A stretch of 64,000 nt of DNA from Daphnia carinata (GCF_022539665.2 NC_081340.1:5703357-5767356); one strand, 5' to 3'. Numbered from the stretch's first letter, positions 1 to 12,465 are shown. Notes: generated by a model not told the origin, from the letters alone. Program-made: numbers and translations.

Positions 1-122
1 ACTTAACGCGGATGTTTACACCCGATAGGTGCTGTCCTCTGCTGTCTTCTTGGAAAATGCCCTAAACAATTTCGCACGAATAATTCTTTCTTTTTGGCAA
101 TTCTTTTTCGATTTATTCTTAG

Positions 123-1731
123 GCTGCAGAGCCAACGGTTGGCAGTTCGTATAAAATTGGACAATCACCTCACATCGGAAGGTATCCGCCATTTTTCTTA
201 ATCGTTTTAAACGCAAATTTCTAATTGATTTATTCATTTTATATCAAGGCTTCTAATCGCTACGAGAGACATTAGTGCGGATGAAGTAATTATCGATGGG
301 GAAGAGGCACTTGCCGTCGGTCCGAAACAAGCGACACATCCGGTTAAGACGACATTTCCTAATCGGAATCAATCCTTTTATGAAATCTCCTTGGTCTTAT
401 ACTGGAACATATTTATTTTTTTGGCAAACAGGTGTGCCTGAATTGCTATCGACGCGTGGACGGTAGCTATTCGTGTCCGCGTTGCCAATGGCCGCTATGT
501 TCCGAAGCGTGTTGGCAATCAGAAGACGGCCATCATCAACGATACGAATGTGAACTATTGGCCAGCAGACACGTCCATCCTACGAGAGAAGAACTGAAAC
601 AAGAAGACTGTCGGCTTTATGATTGCATCGCACCTTTGCGAATTGCCTTGGACAGTCAGCGAAATTCGGAAAGAAGTCGACTATGGCTCGGATTGGAGGA
701 TCACCGGATGTACCGGAAGAGTATCGGCATTTGGCAGATCGATAAACATACTGTTGTCGATCCAGTTCGTATCAAATGGCAACTGGGCGATCGTTTCGGT
801 GATGAAGAATTGCAACGAGCATGTGGCGTCTTAGAAGTCAATGCTTTCGAAGTCTGCGATGAAGACAAGTCCATCAGCGCACGAGCTGTTTATTCGCATG
901 CCTGCCTGATGGCTCACGATTGCGTTCCAAACACGGCGTGTACCGTGAATCCTGCCACTCAAAAGATGACCGTTCGTGCGGCTGTCGATATTCCAGCTGG
1001 CCAAATGATCACCACGTCCTACACTTTTACGTTGGATGGGACATTACGTCGTCGGGCGCATTTGAAAGAAACGAAATTCTTTGATTGTTGCTGTCAGCGT
1101 TGCTCGGATCCGACGGAATTGGGCAGTCATCTTAGTTCATTAGCATGTCCTAGATGTAGTGGTCGGAATTATACTGTTCCTGAAGATCCTCTCAATCCGG
1201 AAAGCTATTGGAAATGTCTGGGAGAGCAATGTGGTAACAGAATTGGTCCATCTCAAGTCAATCAGCTGCTCACCTGTCTCCAGCGCAAAGCAGACGAACT
1301 CAATTATGACGATACTCGAGGACTGGAAATATTTATTGAAACGTGGTCTTCTATTTTGCATCCGAATCATTCGATCTTGATTGGAATTAAATATTACCTA
1401 TGCCATTTCTATGGCAATGCACCTGGATATCAACTACATCAAATGCCACTCCATCTGTTGGCCAGGAAAATCAAACTCTGCGAAGAGCTGTTGGGTGTTG
1501 CTCTTATTCTTGAGCCAGGAGCTTCAAATTTTCATTGTAATATAGATAAAAGTATCAATTCATTATTGCATCATTGCCATTTAATTTGAAACTCAATTCT
1601 TTCTTTTGTTCTTGGTTATTACAGGTAGCTTAATCAAAGAACTCGAGTTGACCGAAAGAGAATTCGCCCGAGGACAGACATCTGAAGAAGACAACGAGAC
1701 AACTGATTTTGAAGATGACAATCAGCCATAG
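123..1731 (+). CDS. SET and MYND domain protein, SmydA/msta type (5' part outside window)
   Basis: Probable protein lysine methyltransferase family member of the insect SmydA (msta-like) group, acting in nucleus or cytosol. Exons read as 123-181, 249-342, 432-1536 and 1625-1731, with phases that fit and a stop at 1729-1731. The first visible exon ends in YKIGQSPHIGR and continues as LLIATRDIS, the usual start of the split SET domain. The MYND zinc finger follows (CLNC, CPRC, then C and H ligands). The SET core shows LMAHDCVPNTAC and ITTSYTF, and the post-SET cysteines lie in FDCCCQRCSDPTELGSHLS. The family motif normally reads NHSC; here it is AHDC, as in many SmydA proteins, so catalytic activity is uncertain. 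The initiator exon lies left of base 1. The donor at 1537 is my choice from reading phase and is the least certain junction. Function beyond the family is not known from sequence. Confidence 0.87.
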
Positions 1732-2204
1732 CCTTCGGCTATCAATGACGAAAATGGGGATTTAACTTTGATTGAATTTGCTTTAATTTTACGTTTTGCT
1801 TGACAGATTGTGTATACTCGGTTTTGATGAACTTTGCTTTTTTTGTGATGTAACCCGCGTGCTTTTTGGCTATTGATGTGTACATATTTTCGTTCGGTTG
1901 ATTTATATTGCAATAAATATTCTGGTTTAATCTGAAATTTAATTTCTAACGAATACTTGTGGAGAAAAATGAGAATCCATAAGATACATATGCAACAAAA
2001 TGTCATAAAAGAAAACCAACACTCGATTAAAAATGGTTATCGCATGACATAACTATTACGTAATTCTGATACTTTGAAACACGTGGCTAGGAGGAGGGTG
2101 GGCGAGAAAAGGGGTAAAAGAAAAAATCCGCGGGACAAACACAATGATATTGCTTTAAGCTATTCACCTGTTAAAAGACGACTAAGGAGCACATTGACAG
2201 CTAG
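1732..2204. other. Intergenic spacer
   Basis: This spacer lies between the SET/MYND gene and the tyrosine-rich gene. It is AT-rich and the short open frames in it have no recognisable protein character. I see no RNA gene or repeat here. The 3' UTR of the upstream gene probably occupies its first part. Confidence 0.6.
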
Positions 2205-2240
2205 TATAAAATGCTGTTCAATTGCTGAACTAAATCAGTT
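2205..2240 (+). promoter_or_regulatory. TATA box plus Inr core promoter of the tyrosine-rich gene
   Basis: A TATAAAA box at 2205-2211 is followed about 30 bp later by an arthropod-type initiator TCAGTT at 2235-2240. Transcription would start near 2237, giving a short 5' UTR before the ATG at 2309. Spacing and motif pair are canonical; the start site itself is inferred. Confidence 0.65.
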
Positions 2241-2308
2241 GAAGCTGCTCAGTGCTCACTTACAGTACTTAGCAAGCAGCTGAAGTTCATCAGTGATCGG
2301 TCTTCAAT

Positions 2309-4699
2309 ATGGGTAATTATCTAGTGTTATAAATTTATGTGTTTAAGTGAACTGTGTTAAATTATGTAATTTTTAAATATGATAATCCAATATTTTAATT
2401 CTCAATTTCGTTTCAGGTGTATTTAAAATGTTGTTGTTAGTGGTATCGCTGATAGCGTACTCTAATTCAGCTTCCGTCCATGGTGGTCGTGGTGATCGTG
2501 GTGATCATGGTGATCATGGTGGTCAACACATGAATAGACGTAGTGCCCAATACTACACCACTGCAGCTCCCTACTACACTACTGTTGCATCTTACTACAC
2601 CACACCAGCTCCTTACTACACAGAGGCGCCGTACTACACCACACCAGCTCCTTACTACACAGAGGCGCCGTACTACACCACATCAGCTCCTTATTACACC
2701 GAGGCTCCGTATTATACTACGTCAGCTCCCTACTATAAGGTTTCATAATTATTTAGGATTTAAGAAAACATTTAGTTCAAGTTTTTTCTACGTAGGAGGC
2801 GTATGGCCATCATGCAATGAAGCGAAGTGCTCCAGTTCAGCAGGCATCCTACTACACCACGGCAGCCCCGTACTACGCTGAGCCTTCTTATTACACAACT
2901 CCGGCAACATATTACACTACACCGTATACAACAACTGCAGCTTACTATTCTGTATGTGTCAAGCTTTTTTCGCGTATTTTCTTTCTATTGAGCTAATTCA
3001 ATTGTCCGATATTACGGAATAGGGTGGATACGATCATCATGCGAAGAAACGCAGCCCACAAGCTATGCCACCCGCAAGTCGTGTTCAGCCGTCATACTAC
3101 AATGCACCTCCTGCTAATACAGCCCCTTCGTATACGGTATGAAACTGTTGGTAGTTCGAAATTTGTTAATACTTCAATGTTTTAATTTTGTGATAGCTCC
3201 CGTACTACACCACAGCTGCACCCTACTACACCGAGGCTCCGTACTACACCACAGCTGCGCCCTACTACACTGAAGCTCCGTACTACACCACAGCTGCGCC
3301 CTACTACACCGAGGCTCCGTACTACACCACAGCTGCGCCTTACTACACCCAAGCTCCATACTACACTGAAGCGCCCTACTACACCACGGCCGCGCCTTAC
3401 TACACCGAGGCTCCCTACTACACCACAGCTGCGCCCTACTACACGGAGGCTCCGTACTACACCAAAGCTGCGCCCTACTACACTGAGGCTCCGTACTACA
3501 CCACGGCTGCCCCTTACTACACCGAGGCTCCGTATTACACTACAGCTGTGCCCTACTATACTGAGGCTCCATATTACACTACAGCTGCCCCTTACTACAA
3601 GGAAGCTCCGTATTACACCACCGCTGCTCCGTATTACACTACTGCTGAGCCTTATTATACAGCAGCACCCTACTACACTGAGGCTCCCTACTACACCACC
3701 ACTGCTGCTTCTTACTACACAACCGCAGCACCCTACTACACCACTGCTGCTTCTTACTACACAACCGCAGCACCATACTACACTGAGGCTCCCTACTACA
3801 CAACGGCCGCGCCTTACTACACCGAGGCTCCCTACTACACCACAGCTGCGCCCTACTACACGGAGGCTCCGTACTACACCACAGCTGCGCCCTACTACAC
3901 TGAAGCGCCCTACTACACCGAGGCTCCGTACTACACCACAGCTGCGCCCTACTACACGGAGGCTCCGTACTACACCACAGCTGCGCCCTACTACACCGAG
4001 GCTCCGTACTACACCACAGCTGCGCCCTACTACACCGAGGCTCCGTACTACACGACAGCTGCGCCCTACTACACCGAGGCTCCGTACTACACGACAGCTG
4101 CGCCCTACTACACTTCTGCTGCTACTTACTACACAACCTCAGCACCATACTACACTGAGGCTCCGTACTATACCACCGCAGCACCTTACTACACAACTGC
4201 TGCTCCTTACTACACAACTGCTGCTCCTTACTACACAACTGCTGCTCCTTACTACACAACTGCTGCTCCTTACTACACAACTGCTGCTCCTTACTACACA
4301 ACTGCTGCTCCTTACTACACAACTGCTGCTCCTTACTACACAACTGCTGCTCCTTACTACACAACTGCTGCACCCTACTACACTACTGCTGCTCCTTACT
4401 ATACAACCGCAGCACCATACTACACTGAGGCTCCGTACTATACAACCGCAGCAACCTACTACACCACTGTTGCTCCTTACTACACCGAGGCTCCGTACTA
4501 CACGACAGCTGCACCCTACTACACTGAGGCTCCGTACTATACCACTGGTGCTCCTTATTATACTGCAGCAACTTACTACACTGAAGCTCCGTACTACACC
4601 ACCGCAGCTCCATACTACACTGAAGCTTATACTACCACCTACAAATATGAAGTTCCAGTTTACACCACACCAAGATATTACGCTCCTCCAATCTATTAA
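2309..4699 (+). CDS. Secreted tyrosine-rich repeat protein (about 698 aa)
   Basis: Exons 2309-2312, 2417-2739, 2799-2951, 3023-3136 and 3197-4699 join in frame and give about 698 residues. The N-terminus MGVFKMLLLVVSLIAYSNSA looks like a signal peptide, so the product is likely secreted. Short linkers follow: a GDHGDHGG segment, then basic segments HHAMKRS and HHAKKRS. Almost all the rest is repeats of YYTTAAP and YYTEAP type, ending in a Tyr-rich tail YKYEVPVYTTPRYYAPPIY. Roughly a quarter or more of residues are Tyr. That is typical of extracellular structural, adhesive or cuticle proteins that can be crosslinked through tyrosine, but I do not recognise a named family. It converges with tan 177 bp downstream. 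The first exon contributes only ATGG; a start at the internal ATG (2429) is possible and would still leave a signal peptide. Repeat length is probably variable between individuals. Confidence 0.82.
3197..4640 (+). repeat. Coding tandem repeat array of the tyrosine-rich protein
   Basis: The last exon is a continuous array of 7-residue (21 bp) and 6-residue (18 bp) units alternating as PYYTTAA and PYYTEA. Between about 4,180 and 4,400 it becomes a run of about twelve PYYTTAA units, most of them identical at the base level (21 bp unit CCTTACTACACAACTGCTGCT). Elsewhere codons vary (GCG, GCT, GCA for Ala), so that run looks recently expanded. Long Cys/Gln-rich reading frames on the opposite strand are shadows of this array. 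Confidence 0.9.
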
Positions 4700-4876
4700 T
4701 TATAGTCCATTTATTACCTCGTGCAAAAAGTTATTATATATTATTCGGAGCATGTTAATAGATTCTGTTATACGCTGGACATCATTTCTTGTATTCAGAA
4801 GGTCATTGAAACCGTTGTTAGGCTCTACAAAACTGGTGTCAATATGAAGCAGTATAAGCGTCATCTTTCACCATAT

Positions 4877-6353
4877 CTACATGTTCATCGAGAATATCGC
4901 TATGGGTTTGGTGTTTTTAGCATTATCGCTATAAATCCGCCATTCCCTGCGATTGAAATCGAAAACTCCGGTTGCAATAGTTAAAACAATGTCTTTTTCT
5001 GTTCCACGGCGGTAAATGGGATAATCTTGATCTTCGTCGTTTGAAAGCAGGTCAATTACTTCATCGATAGTTCTAGGCGAACCAATTCTATTCATCACAC
5101 GATGGCGACCATCACTACTAAGCACAGCCAAACCATTTGGATCCTCATCAATCTTCAAACGAAGATACCTGAAAATAAGTACAAAAATGTGTTAGCAAAA
5201 TTATAGGTGTTTTAGTTCTAAGAATATTTAAGTGTACTTGTTGCAACGAGCATGACTTTCACCCGGAGAAACTGTCAAAATGGATAATTGTGATTCGTTA
5301 TTTTCCGCAGGTCCTACCTCAGCACTGTGGAAAAGAATGAGCCCTTCCTACAGATGAATCCATTCTAAAGATTACTCAAAAATAAAGTATTAATATGATT
5401 ATTTTCATACCTGGTTCATAAAAGACATGTTGACACAGAAACCGTGAGCTGATCCAGTTCCTCTGTCACGCAGAATGGCCTGAGCATCAACTAAATTCCG
5501 GGCACTTAGCATTGCCCTCGTGAGAAAGTGACGTGCTGAACAAAGAGATACATAAAGTAAGTGTTACATAATTATTTTTAAAATATTATATACGTGTTTT
5601 GTTGTTATGAACGTGAACAGGTTCAATAATGTTGATGGTGTAAACGAGACCGTGCTCGTTAATATTCATGCAGAAGCCAGGTAAATGCCCTGCGTAACAG
5701 AGGGAAGAAAAACGTTCGCGACGACCACATTTTTCAGTAATATCAGCGTGAACCACGTACAAATGATTATGGGCAGCTGGAAATGCATCTTCAGTATGCC
5801 CCAAAACTACCTGTGATTTTTGGTTTTCTTTTAATAGTGAAATTCAATGAAATACTTTCATTACGTTTTCATGATTGCACATGATGCTCGAGCATCCATT
5901 GCCGGAGAGTTGTGATTCTGATGACGAGCCATCCAATATCATGCTATCGATATGCAACAGCATCAACTGTGCCAACAATTTTCGTTATTCAAATTCACTT
6001 GGATTTATTGAAATTGATCGTACCTTGAAGAAGGGCACTTGACTTCCATCAGAAATTCCTTGCAACTCATTTACATAGTAGGGAAATTTCTGTTTCATCA
6101 AAGTTAAAGTATCATTGTAGATTTTCTGACCAACTTCTGTGTTGTAGGCTGGAAGAAGCTCATCGGTCAAGAATTTTGAATTTTGAACAAATTCTTCTAT
6201 CATGCTTTTGAAAGTGTGTCCCTATCAAGCAGACGAATATTGAATAATGAACAGTTTAATTGTTTTACTAGTTTTCAATCTTACCACATCGTAGCCGACT
6301 TGGTAGAATGTTCCACGGACGTATATAACTGGTAGAAAAACGCGGCTTTCCAT
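4877..6353 (-). CDS. tan: Tan: N-beta-alanyl-biogenic amine hydrolase, Ntn family (370 aa)
   Basis: Member of the peptidase C45 / acyl-CoA:6-APA acyltransferase family. In insects Tan splits N-beta-alanyl-dopamine and beta-alanyl-histamine, recycling amines in cuticle pigmentation and vision. Exons on the minus strand: 6353-6285, 6221-6024, 5966-5865, 5810-5594, 5535-5411, 5347-5238 and 5168-4877; the sum is 371 codons including stop, close to the 387 aa of fly Tan. The order is MESRVFLPVIYVRGTFYQVG, a helical segment, then the autoproteolysis site SGNGCSSI with Cys about residue 114 as predicted N-terminal nucleophile after G-C cleavage. GHTEDAF...HNHLYVV, HGLVYTINI, PRHFLTRAML, GFCVNMSF and RCNKYLRLKID follow as in Tan. 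All key family motifs are intact. The substrate is inferred from family; a paralogue with another beta-alanyl or acyl amide is possible. Confidence 0.88.
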
Positions 6354-6797
6354 GTTGTTCTGTCCAGAGCTGTGGCGGAAATGGATCTTGCCATCCCGTT
6401 AAGCTACTTTCTCTCTAAAAAAAAGGAGAATCCTTACATCAGTTTTCATTTTGTAATCTTGTTAAGGAGCCGACACGTAACAGCTAATCCACTTTTTGTC
6501 CCGATCACCACCGTGCGTGAAACTAGCCAATGATACCAATTGAATCTATGGGCTAAAATCAAATGGCGCACTGGCGAATATGTAGCCAAAACAAAGGAAC
6601 ATCTAACGTTCTATTGGGCCTTTAGCTTTCTTCGTCTCTGTTTTACAGCTGATCGGATTAATTTCATAAATGGTCTATAACCTTCGGTACTGACATAGAT
6701 AGTGTTTGTTTGCACAGTGTGTCGATAAACCATGTCGTGCGCAGTAACGTGTAGTGTATCAGAAACGTAATCATAGCCCTTTGCCATTTGACTTTAA

Positions 6798-6820
6798 AAT
6801 GCAGCCTAATGCATATTAAT
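6798..6820. repeat. 23 bp repeat, copy 1
   Basis: An exact 23 bp word beginning AATGCAGCCTAATG occurs here and again at 8601-8623, next to the inverted repeat element. The two copies bracket the DAZAP2 gene in direct orientation. Confidence 0.75.
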
Positions 6821-6908
6821 AAAAATATTAATTGAAAAATTTCTTTTTGAATATTGATGTTAACGTTTTCTTCATTCCTTCATTCCCTTGTTTTTTGGTA
6901 AACTTGTC

Positions 6909-7121
6909 CTATATTTTATGTAATTGAATGAGAGATAAAGGCGTTCTGAAATCATATTCCGAGACCATTTTATTTAAATGAAGGCTACGTGGTTTTGTTA
7001 CCACTACCCCAGTTGCGTAATGACCAACTATTGAAAACCATGCAAATGTAACGAAAAAAGTGAAGAAGACCTTGGGATTTTCCAGGAATTTCAATGGAAA
7101 ATCACGTGTTCTGTATGACAC
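6909..7121 (-). CDS. Possible small single-pass membrane protein (exon only)
   Basis: A 70-codon frame with one hydrophobic stretch (VFFTFFVTFAWFSIVG) preceded by basic residues (YRTRDFPLKFLENPK), the composition of a small mitochondrial or membrane protein. There is no in-frame ATG at its start: the frame opens with GTG and runs upstream to a possible splice acceptor near 7142. If real, it is the last exon of a short gene. I do not recognise the family and found no convincing first exon. It could equally be a chance frame. Confidence 0.3.
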   Translation of the reverse strand: MSYRTRDFPLKFLENPKVFFTFFVTFAWFSIVGHYATGVVVTKPRSLHLNKMVSEYDFRTPLSLIQLHKI

Positions 7122-7537
7122 GTTGCAGTGGGGGCTGAACCTGTGACGTTGCAGATTTTTCTAACGTCCCACAAAAGGTCAGACGGCCACTAATAGTAAT
7201 CAACTATTATCTTTTTCACTACCTATAGATGTTGAAAACTTGCAGCTGACACACCATATCGTAGCCTACAGGTAAGCCTTTTTTTATTGTGCATTATTTT
7301 TTCTTTGAAAGCGTTAGACGAAGTGTATCGATTCTTATACTGACAGATTCGTTTAGAAGGGTAAATTCAACCTTAACAATGCATATGGCATGACACCTAT
7401 GTTTTTGTATTTTTAAAGGGTCGGGAGCGATAGTATTACAATACTGGAACAATTTGTTACATAACACTGCTGATTGCAGATTTCAAATGTGTGTAAATGG
7501 ATTCCCTTTTATAGAAAGATAGAAGCTAAAGATTTTT

Positions 7538-8316
7538 TCACCAAAACGTAGCACCTCCATCTGATCCTCCAACGAAAAATCGATCCTTTCTTTGGCCTAG
7601 CATTACGTTGTGTCCAGTTGACTGTGCGACCTGGGCGGCATTTGGGGCAACTCCAGGAGGCGGTGGAGGTACTCTAACTTGTGATGTTGAATCGAATCGC
7701 GCACCAGCGTCAAACGCATTCTAGGGAAAAAAATTTATAAATATGTATCTGCAGTAAATGATTGAAGCAGTAGGCCTGGTTCAATAATCGAAAACGATGC
7801 CTCACTTGAACAACAAACATAGCTTGTGGATGAACTTGCTGTACTTGTACTTGGGGTGGATAGTAAGAGTTAGATGGATGCATGTGGGCTTGGTACTGGG
7901 GATGGTGCTGGTAAAAAAAATTTGTAAATTTTGAGTTCAAGAAAAATAATCAACAAAAACTTGCAAGGCTCTTCTTACTTGGGCAGGGATGTATGATGTG
8001 TGACTGCTATAATTTGGAGGTACAGCTGGATGTTGCATTGCTTGATCATAGCTTGGTGGTGGTGGAGGCATTCCTGGCATTTCTGGTACATAGGAATTAT
8101 AAGGATTGGCGGGACCTGGTACTAAAACAGCTGGGTTTGCCATGTTAGGGGCTGTTGGTTGTAAAGGATATGGCAGTTGTGATTGCATTGTAGGCTGGGT
8201 TGGATATCCTGATGATGGCTGACCTGCTTAATATGTAAATGTCAACTTTAAACGAAATGTTTTTCATTTTTTCAGTAATCTAAACACTTACTCTTTTTAT
8301 CGTTCTTCTTTGGCAT
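7538..8316 (-). CDS. DAZAP2: DAZAP2 homologue, proline-rich adaptor protein (185 aa)
   Basis: Small proline-rich adaptor related to DAZ-associated protein 2 (PRTB), which in vertebrates binds WW, SH3 and ubiquitin-ligase partners and associates with stress granules. Exons on the minus strand: 8316-8292, 8226-7979, 7907-7806 and 7720-7538; total 186 codons. The N-terminus is MPKKNDKKT, then GYPTQPT as in the vertebrate protein, a PPPPPSYDQAM motif (PPxY-like), and a Gln/Tyr-rich middle. The diagnostic C-terminus carries DAGARF, VPPPPPGVAPNAAQ, GHNVMLGQRKDRFF and GGSDGGATFW, matching the family end GGSDGGYTIW. Exon 2 has a tandem acceptor (AAGCAG), so 8226 or 8223 may be used. Its 5' flank includes a 152 bp segment repeated at 8938-9089. 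Function in arthropods is inferred. Confidence 0.9.
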
Positions 8317-8440
8317 GTTTTCGAAAACTGAGGACCGTTTTTAAGGTCACTCTTTTTAAACTAAGCAACTTTCTTTGTAGACACTGGATGTGCGTAATCG
8401 TTTTGTTCGTAAACGTCACAAGATTAAATGACACTTGCGC

Positions 8441-8592
8441 AACCAGTTCTTATCATTCACAACAAAAATTACTGATTACTCACAACGTTGCCTAATAAAG
8501 CCTGTAACAGATAGAAAATCAACAATGTTTTTGACATCTTGCAAGATTAAAAAAATAGTAATGTATAACGGCATCGATATTTAAAGAGTGGT
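8441..8592 (+). repeat. 152 bp direct repeat, copy 1
   Basis: Begins AACCAGTTCTTATCATT and ends AAAGAGTGGT. A second copy with scattered mismatches lies at 8938-9089 in the same orientation, and the inverted repeat element sits between them. Copy 1 is in the upstream flank of DAZAP2. Confidence 0.88.
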
Positions 8593-8600
8593 AACTTTCA

Positions 8601-8623
8601 AATGCAGCCTAATGCATATTAAT
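8601..8623. repeat. 23 bp repeat, copy 2
   Basis: Exact match to 6798-6820, directly abutting the left arm of the inverted repeat that starts at 8624. Confidence 0.75.
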
Positions 8624-8936
8624 GGTGGAATCTATTGCAACGAAATATTTCGGTGCAATAACGGCGTTTTCCCCTATTGCACCGAAATCTTTCGTTGCAA
8701 TAAGGGCTTTTTTCACTATTGCACCGAAATATGTCGTTGCAATAAGTGGCTTTATTCCCTATTGCACCGAAAGATTTCGTTGCAATAATTTCATTTTTCC
8801 CTATTGCACCGAAATATAAAAATTGTTATCCTACTAATATACTATAGTAAAACTGATTATTGCAACGAAAGATTTCGGTGCAATAGGGGAAAACGCCGTT
8901 ATTGCACCGAAATATTTCGTTGCAATAGATTCCACC
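8624..8936. repeat. Palindromic element: 80 bp perfect inverted repeat with palindromic subunits
   Basis: The arms 8624-8703 and 8857-8936 are exact reverse complements over 80 bp. Each arm and the 153 bp between them are built from near-palindromic units of the form ATTGCAACGAAATATTTCG followed by GTGCAATA, about seven in total. The unit and the whole can both fold as hairpins. It resembles a small foldback element or MITE. There is no coding capacity. Confidence 0.88.
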
Positions 8937-8937
8937 C

Positions 8938-9089
8938 AACCAGTTCTTATCATTGACAACAAACATTGGTGATTACTCACAACGTTGCCTAACAAAACAT
9001 GTAGCAGATAGAAAATCAACAATGTTTTTGACATCTTGCAATATTTAAAAAATAGTAATGTATAACGGCATTGATATTTAAAGAGTGGT
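8938..9089 (+). repeat. 152 bp direct repeat, copy 2
   Basis: Second copy of the segment at 8441-8592, starting one base after the right arm of the inverted repeat. The pair brackets the palindromic element, so the element may have mobilised or duplicated host flank. Confidence 0.88.
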
Positions 9090-9607
9090 GTAATCCTTTG
9101 CAAAGTTAAGACGTACAATGGGGATTGCTTGTTAGTCATGGGTAGGAAGATACACGTGAAGAAAAAAAATCTTAAGTTTAAGGCAAGAAAAGGGCTTTGC
9201 GAATTCTTACATCGTATTCATCCGAGGTAGACATGCACTTATGAATGAATTATTGTAAACCGACCGTCGTCGTTTCAATATGTGAACAAAACAGTTTGCT
9301 GGTGGTGACAAGACATACGGATATTAAATCCAATTTCAAAAATGAGATGAAGTGGAAGCACTACAGTTTAAATCAAAATTGGAAAAAGGCGACGTAATAA
9401 AAATGGGCTTGTGAATTAAATCTAGAATGGGATTTTGAAATTTCACACTTATGATAAAATTTGAAGAAGGCAACTAACTTAATTGGCGGCTAAATTAAGT
9501 CAATAAGGCCATCTCTGAGCAATATAAAATTAAGAGACGAATGTGAAGGATAGATCTTAGGCCGCAACGATTAAAAATAATCTATGTTTAAAGCCAGGTT
9601 TGAATTT
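9090..9607. other. Intergenic spacer, 3' side of polo
   Basis: AT-rich sequence downstream of the polo stop codon. I see no gene, RNA or clear repeat; it presumably includes the polo 3' UTR. Confidence 0.55.
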
Positions 9608-11946
<2,339 letters not shown>

Positions 11947-12139
11947 TTTCAAAAATTTCAAGAATAAGACGTTTTCGAAAAAGATAAAACAAAGATCACA
12001 GATTTACGAAAAGCAATTTCTACAACGAATAGGGAAGATACCCCGATATTAAACGAGATCAAAGGGACGAAACTCAAAAGTAACGTCCACTGAATCCCAG
12101 CCCCCAACTGTTAGCGAACAGACTTTTGCTTTTTCGAAC

Positions 12140-12145
12140 TTCAAA
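12140..12145 (-). promoter_or_regulatory. CHR-like motif (TTTGAA) facing polo
   Basis: TTTGAA on the minus strand, about 195 bp upstream of the polo ATG. CHR motifs of this sequence recruit the MuvB complex at G2/M genes in animals. Six bases occur often by chance, so the gene context is the main argument. Confidence 0.35.
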
Positions 12146-12312
12146 TCTTGCCGTTGTCGAATTTATCAGAAAAACCTAACATATAAGATTCAATTACAAT
12201 GAGATAGGTTTACATTAAATAAAAATTTTATTTGAATTTCAGAACGTTTTTTACGTTTCCATCATAACTTTTTTTTTATTATTTAGTTATCGTTCTTTGC
12301 CTAAAATCCTTA

Positions 12313-12322
12313 TTGGCGGGAA
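12313..12322 (+). promoter_or_regulatory. E2F-type site TTGGCGGGAA
   Basis: TTGGCGGGAA matches the well known E2F/DP binding core. It lies about 145 bp upstream of the CTF18 ATG and 370 bp upstream of that of polo. S-phase control of CTF18 by E2F would fit; binding itself is inferred. Confidence 0.55.
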
Positions 12323-12465
12323 AAAGCACGTTACCAGACGGTCACAATTATGTTTGCTATGTGGGCTATCTTAGTTTTTGTTTCCAATAAGAATTGTTAT
12401 TTTCTTGAGTTTTCTTTAATGTGTTAATTTATGTAATTGAGAATAACTACAAAGTGCATCAAAAA

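Larger units (their letters stand above)
6354..7537. other. Intergenic spacer between tan and DAZAP2
   Basis: The spacer holds the presumed 5' region of tan, the 3' flank of DAZAP2, one possible small exon on the minus strand (entered separately), and one copy of a 23 bp repeat at 6798-6820. A run reading CAG|GTAAGCC near 7270 on the plus strand looks like a splice donor, but I found no exon I can support. Nothing else stands out. Confidence 0.5.
11947..12465. promoter_or_regulatory. Divergent promoter shared by polo and CTF18
   Basis: Only 519 bp separate the ATG codons of two divergently transcribed cell-cycle genes. The interval has no obvious TATA box near either start. It contains an E2F-type site and a CHR-type motif (entered separately), the signature of genes regulated by E2F and DREAM/MuvB complexes. 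Regulation is inferred from motifs. Confidence 0.6.

Noticed and set aside
4122-4613. Cys/Gln/Ser-rich minus-strand frames
   Set aside because: Shadows of the Tyr-rich tandem repeat on the other strand.
3197-4640. CRISPR-like regular repeats
   Set aside because: Units are contiguous, in frame and coding, without spacers; the genome is eukaryotic.
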